Notes: generated from the letters alone by a model not told the origin. Positions 24,378 through 33,823 are shown, counted from the first letter of the stretch. The stretch: 64,000 bases of DNA from UBA2883 sp964017965 (GCA_964017965.1 CAXHNV010000002.1:248001-312000), one strand, 5' to 3'. Numbers and translations are program-made.

Positions 24378-24777
24378 TAATGTATCTTTATTTGAAAAAA
24401 TTGTTGCATTACTGAACTATATTTCGTTTGGTTTAGTAGGGTTTATATATCTTATTCTGGTTGCGTTTAGAAAATGCAGACTAACACCTTTCTTGCAGTA
24501 TCATATATTCTTAACATTCTTTTTAGTTATTTTATTCTGGTTATTGCAGGTTATTATTTCTTTAATCGTTCAGATTCTTTCATTGATACCGTTTTTGAAT
24601 GTGTTAGTATTAAAACTCTTATTTTACTTTAATGCTCCTATCTTTTTTAAGCATTATTCAATTATTTCAGGTTCTATGAAACTGTTATTGATGTATTTGT
24701 GTGTAACATCATTTATGGGGATGTATAGTTATGTTCCTTGGGTTTCTAATATTATTAGAGCTAATATCAGGCGTTAA
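24355..24777 (+). CDS. Small Tic20-like integral membrane protein (140 aa)
   Basis: Four hydrophobic segments are visible (about 18-37, 47-75, 76-92 and 105-125). The pattern LLNYISFGLVGFIYL ... CRLTPFLQYHIFLTFFLVILFWL resembles the Tic20/YggT-adjacent family of cyanobacteria and the DUF4870-like group, where a polar RF/LTPFxxxH turn joins helices 1 and 2. This is a pattern match by eye, not an alignment. The gene starts within the TPR gene and is co-translated with it. Confidence 0.55.
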   Translation: MRSSQISNNVSLFEKIVALLNYISFGLVGFIYLILVAFRKCRLTPFLQYHIFLTFFLVILFWLLQVIISLIVQILSLIPFLNVLVLKLLFYFNAPIFFKHYSIISGSMKLLLMYLCVTSFMGMYSYVPWVSNIIRANIRR

Positions 24778-24870
24778 TATCGTATAATTATATGAGATTT
24801 TGTTAATTATTTTTAGTTTGATGTTGATTTTACCGTAACTATCATTATATAGATAGTAGAGGGTAAAATT

Positions 24871-25332
24871 ATGGTAGTTTCTTACACAACAAATTATTCA
24901 CCGGTCGATCCGTATTCTATGAGAAATAACCAGATGTCAACAAATGCTGACGGTGGTGGTAACGGTGGTGCATTTTTAAAGATGTTTGAAGAAACTGATT
25001 CTGAAGAATCTAAGACAACACGTGACACAGGAGTTGATTATACTCAGGACTCTTTGTATTCTGATTATCAAGCCAGTGAAAGTGTTATTAGAGACTATAT
25101 TGACAACTCTTTGCTATTAAATACCGAACAGGTTGCTTGTACAAATATAGCTCAGCATTTAGCCCTAAAATCCAACGTCAAAGAAACTTTGCAGTTCTTG
25201 AATACTCAGGCTGCAAAAACAATGGTTAATTCAAGAAAAAGAAATTATAACTTTCAGTCTAAACCGGTTGAGAATGTGCCGGAGAACAATTTCTTTAAGA
25301 CATCAACTACAAAGAACTTCTTTTTAACATAG
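24871..25332 (+). CDS. Hypothetical protein (153 aa)
   Basis: No family recognised. It has a polar N-terminus with GGGNGGAF, a long acidic central stretch (EETDSEESKTTRDTG), a helical region around residues 70-120 (SVIRDYIDNSLLLNTEQVACTNIAQHLALKSN), and a basic tail. No signal peptide or membrane helix. A TTGATT / TATATA pair with 16-bp spacing upstream (about 24825-24852) is a possible promoter, and AGAGGG precedes the ATG. It resembles the other soluble orphan proteins in the window in style but lacks their shared promoter. Confidence 0.6.
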   Translation: MVVSYTTNYSPVDPYSMRNNQMSTNADGGGNGGAFLKMFEETDSEESKTTRDTGVDYTQDSLYSDYQASESVIRDYIDNSLLLNTEQVACTNIAQHLALKSNVKETLQFLNTQAAKTMVNSRKRNYNFQSKPVENVPENNFFKTSTTKNFFLT

Positions 25333-25402
25333 CTAAATTGGCTTAGCCTGTTTTTCGCATTTTTATTGTAGAACATATAGTAAGATGTGTACAGGTGATT
25401 TT

Positions 25403-25690
25403 ATGAAGAAACTTTTTTATTATATTTTATTAATATTTTTGATTGTATTTTTACTGCAGCTCATTGCTCGCGGGTATAATTACTCCAACTTTAGACAGGA
25501 ATTTAGACCGACGTATAATGCGTCACCGAAGAACTTTAATAAAGATGAACCGGCTGCTCGACTAGAATTAAAATATGACAATAGGATTCATGACCAGTTG
25601 AGAGAGTTTAGAAACGATACTAACGAAGACACAAAATATAACTCAAGTTGTCAGTTTGGGGTATGTGTACCGGGAGGTAAACAAAATTAA
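25403..25690 (+). CDS. Small membrane-anchored protein (95 aa)
   Basis: One N-terminal hydrophobic helix (LFYYILLIFLIVFLLQLIA) is followed by a polar exported part ending in CQFGVCVPGG. The two C-terminal cysteines could form a disulfide. No family recognised. ATG 25403 is preferred over an in-frame ATG at 25385 because AGGTGA lies just upstream. A terminator follows. Confidence 0.6.
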   Translation: MKKLFYYILLIFLIVFLLQLIARGYNYSNFRQEFRPTYNASPKNFNKDEPAARLELKYDNRIHDQLREFRNDTNEDTKYNSSCQFGVCVPGGKQN

Positions 25691-25720
25691 AAAAGAGCGT
25701 TTATAACGCTCTTTTTTAAT
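25686..25720. terminator. Bidirectional terminator
   Basis: AGAGCGTT (25694-25701), loop TAT, AACGCTCT (25705-25712), flanked by A and T runs. It ends the small membrane-protein gene on plus and serS on minus. Confidence 0.9.
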
Positions 25721-26983
25721 TTATAAAACATCGAATCCTGTATATTTTCTGAGCACTTCCGGAATGATGACAGAACCGTCTTCTTGTTGGAAGTTTTCAA
25801 GGATTGCTGCAAACGTTCTACCTACTGCAAGTCCGGAACCGTTGATTGTATGAACGAATCTGACCTTGCCGTCTTTGTCACGATATCTTATGTTTGCTCT
25901 GCGTGCTTGATAATCTCCGTAGTTAGAACAGCTTGAGATTTCTTTATAATCGTTATATGAAGGCAACCAGACCTCTAAATCGAAGCATTTGTTAGCTGAG
26001 AAACCAATATCAGAGGTACACAATGCAACTCTTCTATATGGCAATCCTAAGAGCTCTAACATCCTTTCTCCGTCAAGAGTAAGTTTTTCGTGTTCTTCAG
26101 GGCTTGATTCAGGGGTTGTTAGTTTTACCATTTCAACTTTATTGAACTGGTGAACTCTTATAAGACCTCTTGTATCTTTACCTGCAGAACCTGCTTCTCT
26201 TCTGAAACAAGGTGTATATGCCGTCATATATTTCGGTAAATCTGATTCAGATAAGATTTCGTTAGCATAAATATTGGTAACAGGTACTTCTGCTGTTGGA
26301 ATTAAGTATAAATCTTCATCAACGCATTTGTACATATCTTCCGCAAATTTTGGTAACTGACCTGTCCCTGTCATTGTTGCACTGTTTGCCATAAATGGAG
26401 GTAAGATTTCTTCGTATCCTTCATTTTCTGTGTGCTGGTCTAAGAAAAAGTTGATAATAGCTCTTTCTAATCTTGCACCTTTACCTCTGTATAACGTAAA
26501 TCTTGATTGAGAGAGTTTAACCCCTCTTTCAAAGTCAACGATATTCTTATCTTCACAAATATCCCAGTGAGCTTTTGGTTCAAAGTTGAAGCTCGGAACT
26601 TCACCTTTACGATAAACTTCAACATTGTAGTCTTCTGTAGGACCAATTGGTGTTGTTTCATCAGGAATGTTTGGAATATGAAGTAATAAATCTCTTTGTT
26701 TAGCATCAAGTTCTGTTTGCTGCTCTTCAAGAACTTTTATTCTGTCCCCGAGTTCACGTACTTCTGCTTGAATAGCTTCTGTATCTTCACCGTTCTTTTT
26801 CATTATACCGATTTTTTGAGATTCATTTTTTCTTGTTGCTCTCAATTCATCAGCTTCTGTTTGAATCTTTCTTCTTTCAATATCAATATCAATAACTGCA
26901 TCTATTGATAATTCAGGGTTTCTTCTCTTTAGTAATTCGTTAATCTTTTCAGGATTCTCTCTAATTATTTTAATATCTAACAT
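25721..26983 (-). CDS. serS: Seryl-tRNA synthetase
   Basis: Class II aminoacyl-tRNA synthetase of 420 aa. An N-terminal coiled-coil arm (about 28-105) binds the long variable arm of tRNA-Ser. The catalytic core has motif 2 (PCFRREAGSAGKDTRGLIRVHQF) and motif 3 (INGSGLAVGRTFAAILE), with the zinc-independent bacterial pattern. GTGAGGA precedes the ATG. I see no T-box or other leader control. Confidence 0.97.
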   Translation of the reverse strand: MLDIKIIRENPEKINELLKRRNPELSIDAVIDIDIERRKIQTEADELRATRKNESQKIGIMKKNGEDTEAIQAEVRELGDRIKVLEEQQTELDAKQRDLLLHIPNIPDETTPIGPTEDYNVEVYRKGEVPSFNFEPKAHWDICEDKNIVDFERGVKLSQSRFTLYRGKGARLERAIINFFLDQHTENEGYEEILPPFMANSATMTGTGQLPKFAEDMYKCVDEDLYLIPTAEVPVTNIYANEILSESDLPKYMTAYTPCFRREAGSAGKDTRGLIRVHQFNKVEMVKLTTPESSPEEHEKLTLDGERMLELLGLPYRRVALCTSDIGFSANKCFDLEVWLPSYNDYKEISSCSNYGDYQARRANIRYRDKDGKVRFVHTINGSGLAVGRTFAAILENFQQEDGSVIIPEVLRKYTGFDVL

Positions 26984-27046
26984 CTTTTCCTCACTTTTGG
27001 CTTTTTAGTTAATTTTAATAAAAAGATAAATAATATTCAATGTTTA

Positions 27047-28591
27047 TTAAACACCTATTTCTTTTAATATTTTAAAATAGTTTTTACGTTCTTTTTTAGG
27101 CTTGTTGTTATTAATCTTTTCAGGTTCTTTTTTCTCTTTTTTTATTATTTCTTTTTGAGCTTCTTTTTTGATTTGTTTAGGGTCAAGTTTTATTGCAATT
27201 TGATTTTCTACAATATTTTTACCGATAGCTTTTTCAAGGTTAGCACGGGCAACATTGTATTGATAAAGCGTATTGTAGTAGTTTAATTGAGCGTCTTTGT
27301 ATTGAACCTGTGCTTCTTTTAGCTCTACAGGGTTCCCTACGCCGGATTTGTATCTGCCGAAAGAAAGTTCGTAGTTTTCTTTTGCCTGTTTAACGGTAAG
27401 AGTTGAAACAGGGATTTTGTTCTTCTTTTCTATCAAATTATAGTATGCGGTTTGGATTTCGAGATAGATGTCGTTTTGTGTAGCAGTTGCTTTTGCTATT
27501 TCTCTATTATAAAGAGTTCTTGCTTCTTTTATTTCATTACGAATCAACATCCCGTTGATAGTAGGGAAGTTTAAGTATCCGCCGAAGTTATAACCATAGT
27601 TAGATGTAAATGTTCTACCCCCGATTTGATATTGACCTTCAACAGAGATTTGCGGGAACCATGATTTCTTTGTTAATTGTAAGTTTTGTCGGGCACTTTC
27701 GATTCTAGAGATAGACAATTTGTAATCAGGTCTTGATTCTTTAGCTATTTCAATAGAATCTGATAGTGTTATGTTGCAAGGGTTATATCTAAGCTTATCT
27801 TTAACGTTATACTGGTTAAAATATGGCGTTCCCATTGTGTTATTCAAAGTTGCCATAGATACCATAACAGCGTTTTCTGCTTCTATTAGAGACAGTTTTG
27901 CGTTACTGAGGTTAACTTCTGCAATAGTTAAATCAACCTTAGGGCTTGTACCTGCTGTATAGAAAGCTTTTGCCTGTTTATAGAACATATCATATCTTAT
28001 AACCATTTCTTGCGCTACACGCTTTTGTTCATAGGCGTAGAGGACATTGTAATATGCGTTTTTAACATCGCAAATTACCTGGTTTATTGTACCTGTAAGG
28101 GTTATTTTGAATTGCTCATTTTCAAGTTTTCTTATGGTAACCTGATTTTGTGTTACACCGAAGTCGTACAACATCTGCGATACGGAGATTTGACCCAGTG
28201 TATAGTAGTTATAAATCAGGTTTCTTTGGAATACGTCAGACAATTGGAGCTGTCTGATTCTTGTATAACCCGTTTGCCAAGATAGTTGCGGGAACCAGCT
28301 TGACCAGGCTTGTTTGATTCTGTAATCAGAGGCAAAAACATCTTGTATAGCAGCTTGTATATCAGGGTTGTTGCCAAGTGCAAATTTAATACAATCGTCA
28401 AGCGATACTTCGATATTATTTTGAACGCTTCCTTCAATTAAGACATCACTGCTTACTTTTGATTTGATGATAGGTTGAACATTGTCACTATCTGGATATT
28501 CATCTTTAGAAAAAGACAATCCAAGACTGTCTGCAAAAACCATATTGCAACTTAAGAAAAATATTAAAAGTATAGAAATAAATTTTCTCAT
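27047..28591 (-). CDS. TolC-family outer-membrane efflux protein
   Basis: 514 aa. A signal peptide (MRKFISILLIFFLSCNMVFA) precedes two outer-membrane-factor repeats (about 75-270 and 285-470) with the usual helical motifs AYYNVLYAYEQKRVAQEM and YKSGVGNPVELKEAQVQY. A lysine-rich C-terminal tail (about 475-505) is added. It forms the exit duct for the RND pump encoded directly upstream with no gap. Last gene of the adaptor-pump-duct operon. Confidence 0.92.
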   Translation of the reverse strand: MRKFISILLIFFLSCNMVFADSLGLSFSKDEYPDSDNVQPIIKSKVSSDVLIEGSVQNNIEVSLDDCIKFALGNNPDIQAAIQDVFASDYRIKQAWSSWFPQLSWQTGYTRIRQLQLSDVFQRNLIYNYYTLGQISVSQMLYDFGVTQNQVTIRKLENEQFKITLTGTINQVICDVKNAYYNVLYAYEQKRVAQEMVIRYDMFYKQAKAFYTAGTSPKVDLTIAEVNLSNAKLSLIEAENAVMVSMATLNNTMGTPYFNQYNVKDKLRYNPCNITLSDSIEIAKESRPDYKLSISRIESARQNLQLTKKSWFPQISVEGQYQIGGRTFTSNYGYNFGGYLNFPTINGMLIRNEIKEARTLYNREIAKATATQNDIYLEIQTAYYNLIEKKNKIPVSTLTVKQAKENYELSFGRYKSGVGNPVELKEAQVQYKDAQLNYYNTLYQYNVARANLEKAIGKNIVENQIAIKLDPKQIKKEAQKEIIKKEKKEPEKINNNKPKKERKNYFKILKEIGV

Positions 28592-31500
28592 TTATTTCCG
28601 ACCTTTCAACTTATCATAAATACTTAAAGCAAAACGCTTAATACCGCCGCTATAAGCCCAGTTTTTCATAATATTAATCATTACAAAGAACGAAGGAACT
28701 AAAAGGCTGCCGATGAATGAAACCGCAATCATACCGCCAAATACGGTCATACCGATAGAGTGTCTGCTGCCTGCCCCGGCACCTTTTGCCATAATAAGCG
28801 GTAATAAACCTAAGATGAAGGCTATGTTTGTCATCATAACCGCTCTGAATCTAAGTTTAGCAGCTTGCATAGCGGCATCGATATAGTTCATCCCGTCTTT
28901 TTCCATAGCGTCTTTTGCAAACTCTACAATCAAAATCGCCTGTTTTGTACCTAGACCGACTAACATAACAAGCCCGATTTGAGCGTAAATATCTAATGTA
29001 TAGCCTGAAACATATTGGAAGAATAAGGCCCCAACAAGTGCTACCGGTGAAATAAGCATAACGGCAATCGGAAGCGTCCAGCTTTCATAAAGCGCTACAA
29101 GGAACAGATATACAAAAGTCAGTGCCATTGTCAGAATAGGTCCTATTTGACCGGCTGATTTCTTTTCTTGTAATGATGTGCCTGACCATTCGTAACCCAT
29201 ATCTTTATCAAGGATTTTGTCAGATAGTTTCTCCATTTCGTTCATCGCCTGACCGGAACTTACGTTACTTGCAGGAACACCGTTTATTGTTACTGCAGGA
29301 TACATATTGAAACGGGTTATTGTGTAAGGACCTACTGTATCTGTTAATTTTACAATAGAACTAATCGGCACCATTGCACCCATTTTGTTTTTAACATAAA
29401 GCTTATCAATATCAGCAGGTCTGATTCTGTATGGTGCATCGGCTTGTATATAAACCCTGTAAACTCTACCATATTGGTTGTAGTCGTTTACATAAGTAGA
29501 ACCGAGTTGTGCTGCTAAAGTGCTGTATACAGAAAGTATATCTACACCCTGTGACATTGCTTTCTCTTCATCTATTTCAACCTTTATTTGCGGTAGAGAA
29601 GATGTGTATGTGGTGAATAGTTTTGAGAATTTTGGACTTTTTCTTGCTGCCTGTAAGAATTTTTGTGAAACATTAAATAACTGTTCAGGAGTTTTGTCAC
29701 CTTTATCGAGCAACATGTATTCAAATCCGCCGAACATACTCATACCTGAGATTGAAGAAGGTGCAAATGTCGCAACAGAACCTTCAGAATAATGTCTGTA
29801 TTTTTTGTTGATTTGAGCTTGTATAGCAGCTTGTGAGAGTTTTGCACTTTTTCTCTTAGACCACGGTTTTAATTTTGTTACGATTAAAACTGTGTTATCG
29901 CCTGAAAAACCTGCAATTTCGAGTGTATCATTAACGCCGTTTATTTTTGAAATTTCTTCTGCGATTTCTTGACCAACCTTGTCAGCACGACCTAATGTCG
30001 CACTATCAGGAAGTTGTACCTGTGTGAATAAGTAACCTTTATCTTCATCAGGCAAGAATCCTTTTGGAATAATCAAGAACATAAATAAAATGAAGCCGAA
30101 GATAAACCCTAACAGTTTTAATGTATTCATAGGTTTTGATACAAAATAATGAACAAGGTTCAAGTATTTATCTCTGATTTTGTTAAACCAATCATCAAAT
30201 TTTTGTATAAATTCAAAGTCTGCTTTTTCTTCGCCTGTTTTAAGAATCATAGAACATAAGGCAGGTGAAAGCGTTAATGCAACAACAGTTGAAAGCCCGA
30301 TAGATGTAGCAAGACACAATGCAAATTGTCTGAACATTTGACCTGTAATCCCTGTCATAAACGATACAGGAACAAATACAGCCATAAGAACGAGTGAAGT
30401 TGCTACAACGGCACCAAATACTTCTTCCATAGTTATTTCTGTTGCTTCTTTTTTGTCTTTACCTTCTTGAATATGTCTTTGTGTATTTTCAAGTACAACG
30501 ATAGCGTCGTCAACTACAAGCCCTACTGCAAGAACCAATCCGAACAATATGAGTAGGTTGATTGAGAAGTGGAACATACTCATAAAAATGAATACCCCAA
30601 TCAACGAAACCGGAATCGCACAGAACGGGATAAAAGCTGCGCGAGCTGTACCTAAGAACAAGTATGTTACGATACTAACGAGCAGGATAGCTAACAAAAT
30701 AGCGCTGATAACTTCGTGGATAGATTCACGAACGAATTCAGTGTTATCATAATGTACGTGCCATTCCATATCAGACGGGAATGTTTTACTAACGACTTTC
30801 ATTTTTGCAATAATCTTATCGGCAAGTGCAATCGCGTTAGCGTCTGGTCTTTGTGAAACAGATACGATTGCGATTTCAGTACCTTCAATTCTTGCACGAG
30901 AGGAATAAGCGTTTGAACCGAGTTCAACCCTTCCGATATCTTTAATTTTTACGTTAGCGCCGTCGCGGTTAGATTTAATAATAATGTTTTCAAACTCTTC
31001 AACTGTTTTAAGTCTGCCTTTAGTTTTCAGTGTAAACTTAATCATCTGAGGAGTTTCCATAGGTTCAGCACCTAGTGCACCTGCAGGGGTTTGTGTGTTT
31101 TGAGCTTCTATAGCAGCAGAAACATCGCTTGGTGTAACCCCTAAACTAGCCATTCTTTCAGGGTTAAGCCATATTCTCATAGCGTATTCACCTGAACCGA
31201 AGATACTTGTTTCACCAACACCGTTGATTCTGTCGATTTCGTCTTTTAAAAATCTGCGAGCATAGTTTGCTAAGAATAGTGAGTTGTATGTTTTGTGTGG
31301 TGAGCTTAAAGCAATCATCAAAACCCCGGGGCCGCCGGTAGATTTTTTAACAGTAAGCCCGTATTTTTTAACCTGTTCAGGAAGACGCGGGTTAACGAGT
31401 TGCAGCTGGTTTTGTACGTTAACCAGCGCCATATCGGGATCTGTTCCGACTTCAAAATAAATAGTTAATTTATAAGAGCCGCTTCTTGAATCGGATTGCA

Positions 31501-31735
31501 TATAAATCATGTTGTCAACACCGTTAAGCTGCAGCTCAATAGGAGCAGCAACCGTAGTCGCGATTACATCGGCGCTTGCACCGCTATATGTGGCGGAAAC
31601 AATAACCTGAGGCGGTGTGATTGACGGGTATTCTTCAATAGGCAAATTAACCATTGCAATTAAACCCGCAAGTATAATTACCAGCGAGATTATCATTGCC
31701 ATTTTAGGTCGTCTGATGAACAGGTTATTTGCCAT
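28592..31735 (-). CDS. RND multidrug efflux pump, HAE1/AcrB type
   Basis: 1047 aa, the standard length for hydrophobe/amphiphile RND pumps. Twelve membrane helices and two large periplasmic loops are evident. Family marks are the N-terminal FIRRPKMAMIISLVI, the central helix block GLVLAVGLVVDDAIVVLEN with the proton-relay aspartates, and the matching C-terminal helix block GLVMLVGLGTKQAILIVEFA. It is proton-driven export from membrane or periplasm. It overlaps the adaptor gene by 11 nt. Confidence 0.96.
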   Translation of the reverse strand: MANNLFIRRPKMAMIISLVIILAGLIAMVNLPIEEYPSITPPQVIVSATYSGASADVIATTVAAPIELQLNGVDNMIYMQSDSRSGSYKLTIYFEVGTDPDMALVNVQNQLQLVNPRLPEQVKKYGLTVKKSTGGPGVLMIALSSPHKTYNSLFLANYARRFLKDEIDRINGVGETSIFGSGEYAMRIWLNPERMASLGVTPSDVSAAIEAQNTQTPAGALGAEPMETPQMIKFTLKTKGRLKTVEEFENIIIKSNRDGANVKIKDIGRVELGSNAYSSRARIEGTEIAIVSVSQRPDANAIALADKIIAKMKVVSKTFPSDMEWHVHYDNTEFVRESIHEVISAILLAILLVSIVTYLFLGTARAAFIPFCAIPVSLIGVFIFMSMFHFSINLLILFGLVLAVGLVVDDAIVVLENTQRHIQEGKDKKEATEITMEEVFGAVVATSLVLMAVFVPVSFMTGITGQMFRQFALCLATSIGLSTVVALTLSPALCSMILKTGEEKADFEFIQKFDDWFNKIRDKYLNLVHYFVSKPMNTLKLLGFIFGFILFMFLIIPKGFLPDEDKGYLFTQVQLPDSATLGRADKVGQEIAEEISKINGVNDTLEIAGFSGDNTVLIVTKLKPWSKRKSAKLSQAAIQAQINKKYRHYSEGSVATFAPSSISGMSMFGGFEYMLLDKGDKTPEQLFNVSQKFLQAARKSPKFSKLFTTYTSSLPQIKVEIDEEKAMSQGVDILSVYSTLAAQLGSTYVNDYNQYGRVYRVYIQADAPYRIRPADIDKLYVKNKMGAMVPISSIVKLTDTVGPYTITRFNMYPAVTINGVPASNVSSGQAMNEMEKLSDKILDKDMGYEWSGTSLQEKKSAGQIGPILTMALTFVYLFLVALYESWTLPIAVMLISPVALVGALFFQYVSGYTLDIYAQIGLVMLVGLGTKQAILIVEFAKDAMEKDGMNYIDAAMQAAKLRFRAVMMTNIAFILGLLPLIMAKGAGAGSRHSIGMTVFGGMIAVSFIGSLLVPSFFVMINIMKNWAYSGGIKRFALSIYDKLKGRK

Positions 31736-32933
31736 TGATTATTCCTTTTACGATTCTTTTCAGTTTTCTTAGAACTTTTTTAAAGAAACTGTCTTTGTGT
31801 TGCGGAGCTTTTAATTCATTAACAATCTTAACCGGTACACCCGGAATTACTTCTTGTATACCGCCTACAACAATCTTATCTCCAATTTCTATACCTGAAG
31901 AAATGATAGAGTTATGACCTTCCAGTCCGTCAACTTTTACATAAGTAAGTTCAGGTAAGTTGTTTTCGCCTATTTTATAGACATATTTACCTTCCTGGTT
32001 ATCTAAGATAGCTTTTGAAGGCACTATTGGAACAGGTGTTGTTTTTGTTGAATAGATAATGATTTTACCGTAATCACCGGATATTAACTTGTCATTAGCG
32101 TTATTGAATGTTGCACGCATTTTGATAGTACCGGTGGATTCATCGACTTTGTTATCATAGAAATCCTGAACCCCTTCTATCGGGTATTTTTCGCCGGAAC
32201 TGAATACAAACTCGACTTTTCTTTTTACCCTTGCAGTACCGTCAATCCTTGCTAAATCGTTAAATGCAGTTGCTTCTAACGGGAATGTCACATAGATTGG
32301 GTTTGTACTGTATAAAGTGGTTAAAGGTCCGGAGTTCATAGAAACATAGTTACCGACAGTTACTGTAATCATACCGACTCTACCTGAAACAGGTGCTTTA
32401 ATCTTTGTGTAACCAAGGTTCCTTTTTGCGTCTCTATAAACACTCATACTACGTGCTAAACCGGCTCTATATGAATCTCTTTGAGCGACTGCGTTGTCAT
32501 AATCAGCTCGTGCGATGTAATCTTGTTGAACAAGTTGACGAGCTCTTTCACTTTGCTTATCATAATAAACTTGCATTGCTTTGGCACTTTTAAGGTCAGC
32601 AGTTGCCTGTTGCATAGCATATTGATACTCTTGCAGTTCTATTTCAAACAAAACTTGTCCTGCTTGAACATAATCACCTTCTTTAAAATAGCTTTTCAAA
32701 AGATACCCGCTAATACGCGCTTCAACATTTACCTGATATTTTGAAACAACTCTTGCAGGTGCCTCGTATTTTTTTACTATATTAAAGGATTCAACCTTGT
32801 TTACAACTACTTCCGGTGTAGCTGCCTTCATCATTTTTATACGGTTAAAATGAGTATTCACTGCTGAAATAATGAATCTGATTAAAATTGCAGCAAATAG
32901 TATTAATATAAATATAATTATTTTTTTTCGCAT
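31725..32933 (-). CDS. RND efflux periplasmic adaptor (membrane fusion protein)
   Basis: 402 aa. An N-terminal membrane anchor (KKIIIFILILFAAILIRFIIS) is followed by lipoyl halves, an alpha-hairpin (about 100-165, with ATADLKSAKAMQVYYDKQSERARQLV) and a beta-barrel (SGRVGMITVTVGNYV). It bridges the pump and the TolC-type duct. ATG 32933 is chosen over 32948 because GGGGAGCTT precedes it. First gene of the operon, preceded by promoter boxes and a perfect dyad. Confidence 0.92.
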   Translation of the reverse strand: MRKKIIIFILILFAAILIRFIISAVNTHFNRIKMMKAATPEVVVNKVESFNIVKKYEAPARVVSKYQVNVEARISGYLLKSYFKEGDYVQAGQVLFEIELQEYQYAMQQATADLKSAKAMQVYYDKQSERARQLVQQDYIARADYDNAVAQRDSYRAGLARSMSVYRDAKRNLGYTKIKAPVSGRVGMITVTVGNYVSMNSGPLTTLYSTNPIYVTFPLEATAFNDLARIDGTARVKRKVEFVFSSGEKYPIEGVQDFYDNKVDESTGTIKMRATFNNANDKLISGDYGKIIIYSTKTTPVPIVPSKAILDNQEGKYVYKIGENNLPELTYVKVDGLEGHNSIISSGIEIGDKIVVGGIQEVIPGVPVKIVNELKAPQHKDSFFKKVLRKLKRIVKGIINGK

Positions 32934-32956
32934 AAGCTCCCCACACACATAAATCT

Positions 32957-32996
32957 ATTATAACAATTGTATTATAATGATGTTGCAAATGCAACA
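32957..32996 (-). promoter_or_regulatory. Efflux operon promoter region with operator-like palindrome
   Basis: Two TATAAT hexamers on minus (32962-32957 and 32976-32971) precede the adaptor gene. Just upstream is a perfect inverted repeat, TGTTGCA (32981-32987), AA, TGCAACA (32990-32996), placed where a repressor could block the -35 region. No TetR- or MarR-type regulator gene is adjacent, so the cognate factor must be elsewhere. Confidence 0.55.
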
Positions 32997-33032
32997 CACA
33001 ATTTCAACAATTATTAAAAATTAGCCATGTGT

Positions 33033-33788
33033 TTATTTCTTTAAATCAGAGCTGAAATAGCCGACTATATATTTAAAATCTGAAAGTGCTTCATCGACAG
33101 TCATTGTTCTTACGATGTTGCCGCGTTTATTTTTTACGGTAACTGTATTGTTCTCAAGGTCGACATCTTCCAGAACATAGACGTGGAATCTTCTTCCGTC
33201 AACTTTTTTAATACCGCTTCCTATAACAAAACTGTGTTCTTTATCTTTGTCCATTTTTTCGAATAGTTCCATAACCTCTTTTTTGTAAGGTTTTAGATTA
33301 AGATTTAGTGATGTTTCAGCAATATTAACAGTTGGTTCAATACCTGTTAAGGTTTTCATAAAATGAGATGGAAGACTGTTTTCAAACGAGAATGTTTTTA
33401 ATTTGTCAGATATTCTGCAAATCCATGGTTTAGCTTTATGCTTATTCTCATATTCTGCAACAGAAATATCCATACTTCTTAGGATTTTGTTCGGCTGATG
33501 TTCGTATACGCTTTCATAACCTGCAACAGCTTCAGATGTTGGTATTGAGTACTTTTCCGTATCAGTTGGGGTGTGCAGATAACAGTTTATAAGTTCCGGA
33601 TTGTCATCATCATATTGCAGTTGTTCTTTTAAAATAGCTCTGCCGTTTTCTGTTTTGGATAGAGTATCCATAGTAGAACAGATATAGCAGTCGCTAAAAT
33701 ACTGTTCAGCAGTCTGAAGCGAATCTAAATCTTTATCAGAAACAGCTGCTTTAAATGGAGCACTAAAATTACCAAACCTACATTGCAT
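33033..33788 (-). CDS. Calpain-like (C2-type) cysteine protease-like protein
   Basis: 251 aa, no annotated family recognised at once, but papain/calpain-like catalytic landmarks are in the right order. Q29-Y-F-S-D-C34 matches the Q-(x4-5)-DC oxyanion/catalytic cysteine box. H202 lies in RRFHVYVLEDVD and N220 in NNTVTVKNKRGN, which is like the HAY...V and LRNPWG steps of calpains. The spacing of H to N (18) is normal. No signal peptide. The sequence is otherwise divergent. Its start has no Shine-Dalgarno; the ATG is 6 nt from a TTTAAT, and a weak copy of the shared orphan promoter lies there. Proteolytic activity is inferred. Confidence 0.55.
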   Translation of the reverse strand: MQCRFGNFSAPFKAAVSDKDLDSLQTAEQYFSDCYICSTMDTLSKTENGRAILKEQLQYDDDNPELINCYLHTPTDTEKYSIPTSEAVAGYESVYEHQPNKILRSMDISVAEYENKHKAKPWICRISDKLKTFSFENSLPSHFMKTLTGIEPTVNIAETSLNLNLKPYKKEVMELFEKMDKDKEHSFVIGSGIKKVDGRRFHVYVLEDVDLENNTVTVKNKRGNIVRTMTVDEALSDFKYIVGYFSSDLKK

Positions 33789-33791
33789 ATT

Positions 33792-33823
33792 TATATTAAA
33801 ACAAAATGTTAGAAAAAATTGCT
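33792..33823 (-). promoter_or_regulatory. Shared orphan-gene promoter, weak copy g
   Basis: On minus: AGCAATT (33823-33817), exactly 15 bp, then TTTTAATATA (33801-33792), which matches the ACTTTATATA core at 7 of 10 positions. It overlaps the stop codon of the upstream gene (33822-33824). No GTA follows at the usual place. The same bases also give TGT plus TTTAAT exactly 6 nt before the ATG. Confidence 0.4.

Noticed and set aside
24821..24870. Regulon promoter upstream of the 153-aa orphan at 24871
   Set aside because: TCATTATATA and a GTA are present, but no CAATT lies 15 bp upstream. Left out of the set.
25336..25368. Weak hairpin GCTAA / TTAGC followed by T-rich sequence after the 153-aa gene
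   Set aside because: Only five base pairs and a broken T run; not convincing as a terminator.
26467..26730. Alternative frame inside serS
   Set aside because: serS is unmistakable across the full length; this frame is a shadow.
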